A stretch of 44,623 bases of DNA from Mesaphorura yosii (GCA_009869945.1 WIXG01000515.1:1-44623); one strand, 5' to 3'; shown: positions 20,492-32,152, numbered from the stretch's first letter. Made by a program: numbers and translations. Notes: generated by a model from the sequence alone, not told the origin.

Positions 20492-21805
20492 CCTGATTGG
20501 GTTTTCCTGAATTTCTGATGGCGAGACTGGCGAGGATTTGGGTTGGCGGGATTCAATTTATGTCTGGAAAACGGAAAAAAGTTTAATTAGCATGTGTGTT
20601 AATTGAAAAGTTCAAATAAACATAGGGAAGGGAGACAAGCAGCCTAAACAAAAGACGTTGATTGAGCTACGTTGACGTCCAAGTCGTTAATTAACGTCAC
20701 GGGGCCATTCTCATTCCTAGTTAATCAACTATCAACTTGTCAAATATCAAGCCAAGTCCCATCAATCTATCTATTCTGGCTCGGTTCTGTATCAGTAGCT
20801 CCTTGCCTTGCTCGTTAATTAATATCTCCTTCTGCTTCGTGAACTTTGCGCAATTGCCATTATTCAATTCAGCCATTCAGTCAAATACTTTCTCAAGTAC
20901 CAAGTTAATTAATGCTCATTGCCAACTGTCATACCTCTCCCACTGGAAAACGCAGACGTTAAGACAAGACGCAGTTGTTCAGACAAATTTCAATGAGTAA
21001 ATTAAAAACTGGCCACAGGACTCAACTACTCAACGCACTAAAAGCCAAGTGAATTGGAGATCATCTCGAGGTGGAGGCGTAAATTTAACTGAAATGTTAG
21101 CCTTTTCCAACCCAAAATCGAGCGGAAGGCTCAAAACCACAAAAATTGGTGTCAGCGACAAAATATTGGCGACTGAGTTCGTACGAGTGTGTACTGACGC
21201 TGGACAGCCAGAATTAAATTGCTACTGATGAAAGAGATGCTCGTGGAATGCGGCTGAGTTAAGAGCGAACACAGCACAGTACAGGGATCAAGTAACAAAT
21301 TATTTCATACTCTAATTTAATGGATGGACTTGCTTGGCACTGTGATCATAAACCACAAAGCCATGAACTGCACATGCAATTAGTACGACGAGTAGGAGTC
21401 AATTATTTGGGAAATGTCTTAATTGCACCTTCCAGGTGCATACAATCCTCGTCGTTAATTGAACGACCAACTCGACTTTCACCTTAAGATGTCATTTATG
21501 ACTTTAATTGCCCTGCTAGATGCATGACTTCCGAGTTTTTATTTCGCTTCGTCTCTTCGGTAACATATTCCTTCTTTCTTCTGTCCTTCAGCATTGCGTT
21601 GCGTTGCTTGCCTTTCTTACGAATTATTAAACGACGTGAGCCGAAGTGTCTTCCGTGTTTCCTAACGCGTAATTTATAACCACGCGAATTCCGTATTCCT
21701 TCCACACGTAATTTCCGGATTCCTTGCTCAAAATTTCCATAGTGATTGATTAGATTAGATTTTAGGTTGATTAGTGATTCTAATAACAGTAAATTAGTGG
21801 ACATT
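20492..21805. other. Intergenic, upstream of two divergent genes; TTAATTAA-rich
   Basis: No gene seen. The segment 20575-20925 holds repeated TTAATTA/TTAATTAA homeodomain-type motifs. A 167-codon minus frame at 21496-21999 overlaps the first exon of the polycystin-like gene and is basic, low-complexity and without homology; it looks like a shadow. Confidence 0.6.
20575..20925. promoter_or_regulatory. Cluster of homeodomain-type TAATTA motifs
   Basis: TTTAATTAG, GTTAATTGA, CGTTAATTAACG, AGTTAATCAA, CGTTAATTAATA and AGTTAATTAATG occur within about 350 bp directly upstream of the receptor gene start at 20491. In an AT-rich genome this can arise by chance, but the exact TTAATTAA core recurs three times. 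Confidence 0.3.
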
Positions 21806-24296
21806 ATGAACAATTCAGCGACGACTGGGAGTGCGAGCATGACGACCACGAATAACCCGATTTTCAACAATTCCAGCTTCAGCATCGATGATAGCGTTAG
21901 CGTTGGCTCCTCCGACGCCAACGTCCTTGCAGTCCAGATGCAGCTTTTCATGTGGACTGCCGCCGTCATTTGGCTCATCTGCGCCTTTGCACTGTACAAT
22001 CAGCAAATCAAGTGGAAGAAACGTCGACGGAGTGTAAGTGTTGAGTCAGCGGGTTAACTAGACCCGTGCTTCATTTTGGCTGGAGTAATTCACACTGACA
22101 ATATTCGCATTGGTCGTTTGCATTGCAGGGCGACGATTTTCACCAGCTCAGATCGACCGCAAACGACAGAGAAGCGCAGTATCTTGTCAGCTTCTTCACT
22201 GGGCGTGGGTACAGGCATGCCCCTTCGGGGAACGTTCGTCTCCACCTGATTGGCTCCGTCTACCCGGGAAAATTCCATACACTGCGTTTGCCCGAGCCGG
22301 AGCCCACGCAGGCAGGGCAGGAGCACACGAATGAAGAGGACACTGAGTCAGAATCGGAGACGGGCGAAGACGAGGACGACGACGTAAAGTCGGCTGCTGG
22401 TGAAAGTGGAGGAGCACTGAATCGGAGTAAAAGCAGGCGAACTATCAAGTCTGACCTCCCACAACAAACCAAGCACACGCCCAAAGCGAAAGCTAACTTA
22501 GCAAAGTCTGAACACAAGCGCCGGCGAAGCTCGACCCGAAGCCACCATCATAAGCATTTATTCCCGCCAAACTCTCATGAAAAGTTCCTCATCACGGAAG
22601 ACGTCTTGCTGGGGAGAATCAGGATGGTTGTACTTCAGACGGAAGTGGACGGCAAACATCCGTACTGGTAAGAGAGCGGCAAATTCAAAATTTTTGTATT
22701 CAAATAAGTCAAATTAATTTCGTGCCTAAGTTTTGTTCTTTCAGGGACTGCGAAACGGTAATCGTCCGCTCTCTCGTGACGAATGAAGCCTGGTACTTCA
22801 AAGCACACGCCCGGATTGGATTCCCACCTGTCATCCTCGACCCGGCAACAGTCGAAGAACTGACAGCATTCAGTCTGTCGTGGTACCGCCGCGTCCGACG
22901 TGAAGTCCGTCATGGCCAGTACGTGTATTTTGGATTCTTCTTCCGACCGAACGTCTCCGTTTACACTCTCACACAGCGCGTCATTGTCGCCATCGTTTGT
23001 TACCTGATTTTATTTTTCAACACCATCCTCCTGCTTGGGCTCGCATTTCCGCCCGAGTCAGACCCTGGCGGCACTCGTCATTATCACTCGCACTTTGTTC
23101 GGTCACGCAATCTAAGATACTGGATCAGCCACGTGGCAGCGACTGGTGCGCTGGCAGCACTCTGCACAACCATAGCGGGGTATTTGTTTGTGCGCCTGTT
23201 CTCGGATAAGTACACCATTGGCGTGCACGAGATGGATTACGTGATCGGGACAGCGCTGCAAGAGTACAACGAAATGAAGAGCGCCATGATGGAGTTGTCG
23301 GTGATGACTGGGAAGGTCAAGGCCGGCAAAGGCAAAATCAAACAGCCGGTAGCACAAGACCAAGACGTGGATGTGGAGCGTCAATCACTCGAAAAGCAGA
23401 AGGAAAAGGAAGGCACAAGCGCGGGCACGGAGGCTTCGAAGCTCCAGTTCACGCTGGTCAACGAGGCGGAAGTGGCGGGCTCGCGTTCGGAAAATGGAAG
23501 ACAAGGCAAGAAGCCCGACGCCGAAACGCCGTCAAATAATTCCTCAGCCTCTACCTTGGAGCAATTGGCGTCTCCCCTCAGGCGTGGCTCCTTGTTCTTG
23601 CATGGCATGCAGACAGCTGCCGCGGCCACTGCCCCTCCGCCAGGCGGTATTGTGACCACAAAGTCAAAAGAAACAGCTGCACAGAGCATGCAATCGAAAA
23701 TTGAAGACATTGCAAGAAAAATGTGGCTCCCACTTCCAAAGCCGAGCAAATCCAATCCGCCAACACCAAAACAAAGCCCCGTTTCGACGCTGGAGTCGGA
23801 GTTGAGCCCGCAAGACAAAAGGGAGATGATGCGGTCACTTTTTGAGCAGGAGAATGAGAGCGAGAATGAGCCGATGACTGTGATTGAGATTACTGGCGCT
23901 GAACAAGCCACAGCGAACCCGCAGCCACCGCCCCACACCCCTAAAGCGTTCAGAACTCCTGCTTCGGCTTCTTCTCATCGTTTGTTTGGCTTGTTTCCAC
24001 ACCCGCACCTCGCCTATCTCCTCCTGGCAGTCCTGTTCCTTATTCCGCTCGTGACCTTCCTCGTGTGGCTCACTCCCATCGCGGTGAATCTGACTTCCAT
24101 TGGCCTCGCCCACACACTTCAGATGATCCTGAGCACGTACGCTGCTGCAGTGCTCATCGAAGTCCTCGGCATGGAATTGATCAAGATGGGACTGTTAGGG
24201 GCCTACTACGCGTACACCGATAAGAGATTGTACAAGAAGATTGTGAAGACGCTGCGAAAAAGAGTCCCATCGGGAAGAGATTTCGATAATGAATGA
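21806..24296 (+). CDS. Compact polycystin-1-like membrane protein (TM-PLAT-TM), 772 aa
   Basis: Exons 21806-22033, 22129-22667 and 22745-24296. The joins are GT-AG and in frame. The N-terminus is a Ser/Thr/Asn-rich extracellular stretch with N-glycosylation sites and one TM (about 47-65) ending in a basic KWKKRRRS stop-transfer. A PLAT/LH2 domain follows, split by an acidic insert: YLVSFFTGRGYRHAPSGNVRLHLIG (about 94-120) and FLITEDVLLGRIRMVVLQTE...HPYWDCETVIVRS (about 220-275). The first TMs after it are at 333-357 and 381-405, with FGFFFRPNVSVYTLTQR as in polycystins. A long cytosolic linker (410-665) precedes two TMs (about 675-745). This is the TM-PLAT-TM core of the PKD1 family without the REJ/GPS ectodomain and without the six-TM channel part. 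An upstream exon cannot be excluded. Confidence 0.75.
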
Positions 24297-24749
24297 ATGC
24301 TGGGTTTATTGTAATTTCAGCAATTACAATTAGAATTAGAATAATTATTATTTTCCAGGGAAGTAAGAACGGCTTGATTTCTGATTTTTATGGGCTGACG
24401 TTCAAAATGTAAACTTTCGCTTTCATTTTGCGTGCTTCCGGAGCTGGCTCGCGTCCAGGAGAGATCTGCCACAGGCGAGACATATCTTGTATGTAATTTC
24501 TAATGCGTAATCATTACGTTGTGTTGTTTCATTGTATATTGAATGAACCTAAACACATTCAGAGTACACCGTTCAGCAGGAAAAACAAGTGTTGAAAGAA
24601 GAAGGCGAATTTATATTTTCACAATTCTACAAATGTATAAAAACGCATAAATTCGAATTATCAGGAGAAAAAATTCTCAGTATTTCAATTTGTGGAGCTT
24701 GAGTTCAGGCTGTCGAGGTTCTCGCTGTCCCAGTAGTGACCTGCTTCGA
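24297..24749. other. Intergenic between convergent genes; no gene seen
   Basis: It holds the 3' ends of the polycystin-like gene (plus) and of the small secreted protein (minus). A possible second exon of the latter lies at about 24660-24735. Confidence 0.55.
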
Positions 24750-24980
24750 TTAACTCCAAGACCACAGTTTTACGCACCTGCCACCATAGATTATTTCATC
24801 AGGTTGGCAAGAACGTGACACAGGAATGCTGCCTATTGAACATGTTTGGCACCCGCCAAGTGGGCTCCGCTCAAAGGCTTTAGAAGCAAGCACAGACAAA
24901 GCACGAGCCTGAGTATCGTGGGTGCAAATTAGTAGAGATAACACAAGAGTAATAAGTCGGGTCAGCAGAAATTTATCCAT
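24750..24980 (-). CDS. Small secreted cysteine-containing protein, 76 aa
   Basis: ATG at 24980 starts a clear signal peptide (MDKFLLTRLITLVLSLLICT, cleavage after about residue 25). The mature part is about 50 residues with four Cys in the order CxxC, 10 residues, C, 11 residues, C (GGCQTCSIGSIPVSRSC, then YGGRC). The CxPDExxYGGRC pattern recalls small secreted disulfide peptides of arthropods, but I do not recognise the family. A GTGCGT donor inside the YGGRC codons could alternatively splice to an acceptor near 24735, replacing the last Cys and tail with about 22 other residues. It could be a neuropeptide, a venom- or antimicrobial-type peptide, or a structural secretion; none can be chosen. 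Confidence 0.5.
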   Translation of the reverse strand: MDKFLLTRLITLVLSLLICTHDTQARALSVLASKAFERSPLGGCQTCSIGSIPVSRSCQPDEIIYGGRCVKLWSWS

Positions 24981-25573
24981 CTAAGAAAACAAGAAATGAT
25001 GACAATTAAACTGCACAACAAAATATTGAAACCACGAGTAAACGATTTTCGCAATGAAATGAAATTAGTACCTTCAATATTGGCTTGCTCCTAATTTTGC
25101 AGATTCTCAAGTTATCCGGCTGACATCTCCCTCCGCGAGTGATGTGCACGCTCTAATTGACAGAACCACATTGAATCTTCTTGTATCTAAAAGTCCGCGA
25201 CCTGCCTGATGGCACGAATGAAACTCGAATCTTGATTCCACGCCGCGCCGGCGCCGCACTTGACAGCCTGAACCGGTTTCTATTACGCAGCAAATTAAAG
25301 ATCACAGAAGCGTAATACAGCATCGACCTGAATTTAGCCTAAGTCACAATTCCAAGAAATAAAAATGCTGGTCATGTACTGAAGACGGAACCCGACTCAC
25401 CATGAATTCTGAATTATTAATTGCCTCGCTCTTGAATTATTATTAAACATAAATTGTTATCTGAAGTCTGTAACTGTTTCTACATCACAATCAGCGTCGT
25501 TTTTAATCATTTTCAATTTACATTTACGCATATGCTTAAAACTCGATGCTTAATAGTAGTTGGGGTGTTTATC
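24981..25573. other. Intergenic; no gene seen
   Basis: It holds the 5' flank of the small secreted protein and the 3' flank of the receptor tyrosine kinase. A minus-strand branch-site-rich AT region but no supported element. Confidence 0.6.
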
Positions 25574-28500
25574 TCAGAGCTCGGAGTCAGCAGGCAAGGA
25601 TCCAGAGAAGAATTCCTTCATCATGGTGAACGAAGGTCTTTGTGACGGATCGTGCAGCCAACATTTGCTCATTTCGCCAAATATTTCTGGCGTGGCCCTC
25701 TGCCGATCCGTAATGCGGACTCCGGTGCGAAGAGCTTCCGCGAACTGAGCGGCCTCCGTAAAGTCAAGCTCCGCGTACGGAAGTTGGCCAAGTGAAAATA
25801 TTTCCCAGAGCAGAATTCCGTATGCCCAAACGTCCGACTGCGTTGAGAACGTTCCTGTGAAACATTCGAGTGCCATCCAGCGACATGGCAGTTTCTGATC
25901 CACAGTTTTTTGTTTGTAGGCCGGATCTCCGTACAGCTGTCGTGAGAGACCAAAGTCTGAAATCTTTGCCTTCAGGGCGTCACCGAGCAGAATATTGCGC
26001 GCAGCCAAATCTCGGTGCACGATTCCTTTCCCGGCAAGAAATTCCATTCCAGTCGCAATCTGCTTGCACCAGCGGAGCAGTTGGGTGAAGCCAAAGCGCA
26101 AGTCTGAGGCATAAAGACAAATATGCAATACATTTTGAGTTCTGGGTCGGACGAGCAGATTTAAACTTCGAGCATCCAATACCCAAATAGTGAGAAGGTT
26201 GTCCGCGATTTGGGTGCGTCGTCAAACCGCTTTCCTCGTCGTAGTAACACTTTTTCCGTTCACAGAACTGAAGCAAGGACCCTTCTTCACAAAACTCCAT
26301 GATTATAAAGAGGACACCGTAAGCCGCTCTCGTCGTGTTTGCACCCAAAAGACGAACCACGTTTTCGTGGTGCAGACAAGTCATGATTTTGAGCTCTCTG
26401 AGCAGACCGGTGAGAATTGCCTCTGGGCAGTTTCTTTGTGGAACTTTTATTGCGACTGCCACCTTTTCTGCCGCGGGAGCGGCGAGCTGAGCCTGCTGCT
26501 CGGAATCCTCCCCACACCGCTGCATCTCCCCGGCGTACACCTTTCCGTACTCTCCAGCACCCAGTTTTCGAGACTTGTCCAGGGTGAATTTGTGTCTGCC
26601 AACTTCAAAAGTTTGATCGAAAGGTTTGGCGTCCACGTCTTCCAGCCACGAACGCGGAGGAGCGGCGCCATTTGCTAGAACCTGGGCTCCGCCACCTTCG
26701 TTTTGCTCTCCAGTCTGCGTGTACGTCTCTTGGGCGTCGTCGCTTATCCCGTGACGGAATTTGTGCATTTCAATTTTATCAATGACACGACGGCGCTGAA
26801 AAGAAGAACGCAGAATGGAGTTTGGAACTCAATATATTGTATGCATTGTCGCTTACTCTGAGAAACACGCGATATACAAGTAGAACCGTCAGGGTCATGA
26901 AAACTAGAAACCCTGCAATCACGACTCCGACGACCGTGCCAATGGGCAGAGTACCTCCGTCACCACCGCCTTGGTCTTCCGAGGCTAGCGATATGCTGAA
27001 TTTAACTGCGTCTTCTCCCGCCGGATTGACTGCAGTGCACGTGAATGTGCCCTGCAATTCTTTCGTCAGTCGACTAAATGCCAAGACCGTCATGTTGACC
27101 ACGTACACGTCCATGACTTGATCTTGCACTGGGTCCGTCCCTGCTGGCAATGACTGTGGCAATATAGGGATTTCTTTCCCATCCGGGCCCGTCCGAGTCC
27201 AGTTCACTATAGGTGCGGGCCGCCCTTCTACGAGACAATCCACCGTCCTTTCCGTAGCCACGCCCTTGTCCTCCTCGTCGGGTTCGAATACCAGCGTTGT
27301 CTCATTGTTCAGAATGATTGGCTTCTCAGCAGCGTAGTAAACTTTTATCAATGTCGACTGTGCGGAAATCCAGCCGCTCACACTGGACATGTCAAAGTCG
27401 AGCATTGGTGCCCTGCAAATGAGTCGATTCTCCGTACCCTCGTGAAATGTGATCTCAACCCTTTCAGCTACTGTAAAGTCCCATCTTTCGTCCTCTTCCA
27501 GCACTCGTGTTACCGACCGACCGTCTACGATTTTCGCCACTCTCGCGGCTCTCGGATAAAATGTCTCAAGCCGAAAGGTGAGGCGCCCATGTGTCCAAAA
27601 TGTGTGCGCTCGACAAGTAAAATTGTAGGGAATGTCAGCGTAATAAGCGCCAGGGTCGGGAGCCGGCTCCGGCTCAATGAAATCATTTGGCCCGCTCTGA
27701 AGCATGATTAGTTCCTGTATATAGCTTGACAATTGCGTCCTTTCGTAAACGACTAAAGAGAAAAACGCGACGCTGCTCAATGTCGGTGTGCTAAAACTCT
27801 AAATACCCTTCATTTTCATGCTTTAAGACTCACAGCTTTTCTTCTCTGACAATCCTACCCAGCGAAGTTGGGTGTACGTGTGACCGCCAGCGCTGCACAT
27901 CAACAGGGTTCCAGGACTTCCAACTGGCGCCTCGCAGCACGACTGACCCACGCTTTGGCACTCGGTGTCTCCGCCAGGTTTTGCAATGCATTCATTGCCG
28001 ACCGACACTCGATCGCCACACTGCAGGTGTAGAAAAAAAAATAAAAATAAAAAGTCATAGCCAGGTCAGCATCAATCACAGGTTTGCAAGGCAGACGCGG
28101 TGCGGCGGGCGCGAACCTCGGTAGAGTGAAAGCACCACTCAAGCATGTGGCATTCTAGCTCGTTGTTGCACGCAATGGCCAGTAAGCGGGTGTCATTGTA
28201 GACATCCGAGTAACATCTGATGTAGGGCGAAGTGTCTTCATCTTCGCTGTCAGTGTCCGAATTCAGTTTCACGCTCTGGTCGGCGCGTAACGCTCCAGGC
28301 GCTGAGACTTCCTTGAATTTGAGGTGCGCGGGGTCGGGGTCGTCAGCCGTGGCACATCTAACATCTTTAATTAGAACGACAAACTCGTAATAATTCTTGC
28401 TCGGCCTTAAATTGAAATACCAGGCGACCATGAATCTCTCACCGTGAACTGTGGCGTTCCAATTGTACAATACATTGATGTGCTGCTCTGAGGCGCCATC

Positions 28501-30011
28501 GGAATCACCGCCACCATCGGCAAGACGACAGTCAACATTCAACCAGTCAAAAATCTGTAACCTCGTCTCGTAAGAAACTGCGAACCGACGAGGCCACGAA
28601 TCTATTGAGCCTGAACCCGCGTCCGGGCCCGGTCGAGGCGCGCTGATCCCCGCTGTGCATTTCTCGTCCGCTGTACTTTCATTGCATAAAACCTGGACGT
28701 TGCCTGGCCCGACGATGCCGAGGCTCACACTTCCCACCAGCTCGATTGGAGCCGTGAAGCTACATTCTAACTTAAGTTGAACAGAATTATCCGAGCTGCC
28801 GCTGTCCGTAAAAAGTCTAATCGGGTCGCCGTCCGCGGGCATGGAGGGGGAGAAAAGCAGGTCAGGAGGATCGCGGATGTGAAATTCGACGCAACCTGGC
28901 GCTGGGGTGGAGCCAAAGCCCGGACACTTTATGAGCGGTGGCTGACTTGTGTCTGGCAATGACAATTTCGAAGAGCAGCACAGAAAGGAGTGCGCAGCAT
29001 GAGCGTACTCAGGCACATGTGTTAGGTTGATGTGAACTCCTCGCATCAGGTCGTGGCTCAGTGCTGGCTCGACAAGTTGCGACGCAAGGCAGGAATCACC
29101 CTAAGAATAAAGTGCAGCGAGATTGAATAACAATGCGAGGTGATTCTTAATACGTACCAGCTCATTTTTTGCATACCACGTGCTCAATTTCGTACACAAA
29201 AGGGTTGTGTTCAAAGCCACCCATACACGGGATCAGCACACTTTCTTCTAATGCCAGGAACGGGAACCCTGGCCGCACCGTGTAAATTGCGAGGTCCTGG
29301 ACAGTGTCTATTGCTAAAATAATGCGGCAAGATTTGAGAAGCCGCCCGAAAGTAAGCCGTGCAAAACGCAAAAGGAAGCTTACCATGACTGTCGTCACCG
29401 TCAGACGTCGGCGGTGGTTTGATTAAGTAAACGACTGTGATGGTCCCGCCTGCGCTTGTGCTACCCGGCACTGTCATTTCTGCTTCAGGGTCGTCGACGG
29501 TTATTGTATACCTTGTGCTGACTTGCGTGTAGTGATCAAATCCAACTCTATACGTGTACTCACCAATTCCAAGGTCACTCACGTACCACCGACGAAGGAA
29601 GCCGTTCCCAAACACCGGGGAGCCAGCCGCATCCAGAAATTCAAAACCAATGCGAATAAGTTTGTCCGATGTGCAAGTAATCTCTGGCGTGCTGGCAAGA
29701 TGATCCGAGAATATCTTAAGGCTCGAACTGGTCACACAGTGCTTGTAGGCCGGGAAGAAAACTCCTTTGTGCAAAATTCTGCAGTTGAGGTACAAGTTCG
29801 GGCTGCTCAGCTTCACAGTAGCTCCCCAGTCATCCAGGCTGCAGTTGGAAACAAACGAGTCTTGGAATGCGGACGCGTCGTGGGGCCTTGGACGCGACGG
29901 CGGCGGGTTAGGATTTGCTACGCCTGCGCTTTCGATGAATTGAGCGAAAGTTGTCTGGAAAATCCAGGCAGCCAAAATATGGGCACAGGGCCAAAAGAAG
30001 ATTCTGAACAT
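25574..30011 (-). CDS. Receptor tyrosine kinase with divergent Ig-type ectodomain, 7 exons, 1324 aa
   Basis: Exons 30011-29384, 29313-29177, 29100-28117, 28020-27834, 27752-26857, 26795-26183 and 26103-25574, all in frame. A signal peptide (MFRIFFWPCAHILAAW...FAQF) is followed by about 890 extracellular residues. These hold weak Ig-like folds (ESVLIPCMGGFEHNPFVYEIE; the last one TVDCLVEGRPAPIVNWTRTG...GTFTCTAVNPAGED) and a Cys-rich patch CGDRVSVGNEC...SCCEAP. The TM lies near 917-940 (TVVGVVIAGFLVFMTLTVLLVY). The kinase has G-loop LGAGEYG (1022-1028), VAIK Lys1061, HRDLAARN (1178-1185), DFG (1198-1200) and WMALECFTGTFSTQSDVWAYG, so it should be active. Layout is closest to the PDGFR/VEGFR/FGFR (Pvr-like) class, but the kinase insert is only about 25 residues and there is almost no C-terminal tail. 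Exon 3 uses an atypical GTTCGC donor. No orthologue named. Confidence 0.85.
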
Positions 30012-30873
30012 TTTACGGAGAACAGACGCTGTCTGGGGCTGCCAGCCTTTTCCGTAAAGCAAAATTGAGAATAAAATAATGGATGAATGTCAGGGTGGCT
30101 AATAATTGCGCGTCAAGATTTACGGCATAATCTCATGGTAAATGTAAACGTTCGAGTCAGAGTCTATTTGCACGAAGCCATAGCGCAGCGGCTCAGAGCG
30201 GTTCACTTGTAATTTGAGGATGAGTTCAAAACTAAAGATAATTGGGACCGAAAATAATCCAACTTGAGCTCCAAGGATATAAAGTGCACTGACCCACGAA
30301 GGTCACCCTGGCACGCTTTGTATTTGCAATACAGGAATGTAAATATCTGCGTGCCAACTTGTCACATCGGCATGTGATTTTGGGCAGATTCTACTCTCCA
30401 AGGGTGAATCTCATTTCTCCACGGCGTGACTTGCAGCCCGTTGATGAACGGTATAGCTAGCTTCGCTTTTGAGTTGCGTAGGATTTTGAGAGCTTCGGTC
30501 TCTGTCCCTACAGCATGCAACGAGCGGCACTTGAGTCACGCTCTCTTCGAGATTGATGTTTTGGAATGCTGGTTCGACACGACGCAAGAATTCCGACAAA
30601 CGGAAGTTGTGGTCCCCTGTCACCCTAAATTATGAATTTCTAGTATGTAAATGTACTAATTTAAGTAATAGTAACTTGATATTAATTATGTCACTACTAC
30701 TAGTAGCATATAAGCTCTTATATAAACATATATATATATATATATATGAGCGCTTCATGTTTTAACAATAATTTTGACAATAAATACAATAGAGAAAGAT
30801 TGTTGGTATAGAAACTCCTGCGCACAACTTGATTTTTTCACAAAATCAAAGGTTCAAAAACAACTATTACGCA
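30012..30873. other. Divergent intergenic region with TA microsatellite
   Basis: It lies between the receptor tyrosine kinase start (minus) and the small plus-strand gene. A (TA)n run at 30729-30748 sits beside a TATATAAACA stretch that could serve as a TATA element for the plus gene. Short frames here have no protein-like character. Confidence 0.55.
30729..30748. repeat. (TA)n microsatellite
   Basis: About ten TA units in the intergenic region. Confidence 0.8.
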
Positions 30874-31470
30874 ATGGCTTCCTTCAAATTGATTCTTGGT
30901 TTTCTCGTGTACTTTGGAAATACAGCCCCTAGCATGTTCCGTAATCCATTTTTGCAAATCAATCCGCAAATATCATTAACTTTAACTTTAACTTGTTTGC
31001 CAGTTGTGGATGGAGTGCCTCTTCCCGGCCCAAGCAATCAAATCGGGAGCGTGGAGTCTTCAAATGGAAACCACAAGGCAAGTTTCTCTACATTTAAGGG
31101 TGACAATGGTCATCATGACATTTTCTATGGCTACGCTGGAGCCAATCGGGAGGATGGAGTTCGGTACGGAGCCGGACTCCTCGATCATTCTGCCATGGTA
31201 AGTGACAACTTTGGAGTCAAGCACAAAATTGGTGTCGTGGGGGCAGAATTGGACGCCACAAATGGCAAGTTGGGTTCCATGGCTCGAGTGACTGCACTCG
31301 ACGGGACCCTTCAAACTGGACCCGTTGACGTCAACTACGGGGTCAACATTGATACGGGAGTCAAGTGGGATCGAGGCCTGGAAGCAAAGCTTCTCGGAAT
31401 GGGCGGAACCATCCGCAGTGACAGAGTCGAGGCTTGTTTCATTGTTTGCCTGGGATTTTCGTGGGGATAA
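30874..31470 (+). CDS. Small secreted-type Gly/Asp-rich beta-repeat protein, about 198 aa or shorter after splicing
   Basis: ATG at 30874 starts a hydrophobic leader (MASFKLILGFLVYFGN). The body has repeating beta-strand-like units: GVVGAELDATNGKLGSMARVTA, VDVNYGVNIDTGVKWD, LEAKLLGMGGTI. It ends VCLGFSWG. Such GAxLDAxxGxxG repeats occur in uncharacterised invertebrate proteins, but I cannot name a family. A polypyrimidine tract ending TTTGCCAG at about 31002 looks like a real acceptor. A donor at about 30942 (C|GTAATC) would keep the frame and remove about 60 nt, moving the leader closer to VDGVPLPGPSN. A plus AATAAA follows at about 31511. Confidence 0.6.
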   Translation: MASFKLILGFLVYFGNTAPSMFRNPFLQINPQISLTLTLTCLPVVDGVPLPGPSNQIGSVESSNGNHKASFSTFKGDNGHHDIFYGYAGANREDGVRYGAGLLDHSAMVSDNFGVKHKIGVVGAELDATNGKLGSMARVTALDGTLQTGPVDVNYGVNIDTGVKWDRGLEAKLLGMGGTIRSDRVEACFIVCLGFSWG

Positions 31471-32152
31471 ATCCACTAATACACTAAATTCTACTGAATT
31501 GTAATTTCTGAATAAAGGTTTATTGCAATTTTTCAATGTGCAAAGGTTGTCGTCGCTCGCCGCCCTTCCTTCCAATCCTTTCCCTGCCATTCGTAGGTGC
31601 TCCATATCTCTGGTAAGGAAAGGAACCACTCAACGCCTTCATCGGCCTCGTTGCACAAGGCTCGACTACGCAAGTCACGGTAAAAGCAAAAGCAGAAGAA
31701 AATCAACAACAATGTAGCACACAACAAAAGAACAGATCTTAGACCAGTAGACATAATGTGGAAAAAATAGCTTTGAGTGCAATTGCGTCACGTCCACAAA
31801 TGAATGATTTTACTACTTTTGCTTCGCTTACGAACACCCGCGGAAGTTATGATTGACATTGGCAATGAATTCATCAGTTCGTCATTTGTGTAAAAATTTT
31901 TTGAAGTGCCTTGCGAATGAATTTACGCATGAATAACCTGCACGAGCCGCTTGCTTATCTAATCACTGATGAATCATTATTTTTATGCTTGCATTTTTAA
32001 AACTCTTAATCTTAATCTCTTTTTATCACCCTTACATGTAATCCACATCAGCGCAACATTTGCAAAAATTAACAAATACGTTTTCTACTGCAGGGCGAAC
32101 AGTTTGTGTCCGCAGATTAACAGCTTTTAAACTTTTAATTATATCTGCGTTC
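31471..32152. other. Intergenic; one possible tiny minus-strand membrane ORF
   Basis: 3' flank of the beta-repeat protein and 5' flank of the membrane kinase. TTTCTACTGCAG at about 32082-32093 resembles a splice acceptor, so an upstream exon of the kinase gene is possible. Confidence 0.5.
31533..31754 (-). CDS. Possible 73-aa single-pass membrane peptide
   Basis: ATG at 31754 opens a frame with one strong hydrophobic segment (VLLLCATLLLIFFCFCFY, about residues 8-25), a basic flank (RDLRSR) and a short hydrophilic tail rich in Trp and Glu. The layout is that of a small type-II/III membrane peptide. It overlaps the probable 3' UTR of the plus-strand gene, and no family is recognised, so it may be chance. 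Confidence 0.25.
   Translation of the reverse strand: MSTGLRSVLLLCATLLLIFFCFCFYRDLRSRALCNEADEGVEWFLSLPEIWSTYEWQGKDWKEGRRATTTFAH

Noticed and set aside
21496..21999. 167-codon minus-strand frame
   Set aside because: Its N-terminal half is antisense to the first exon of the polycystin-like gene; the rest is basic low-complexity sequence.
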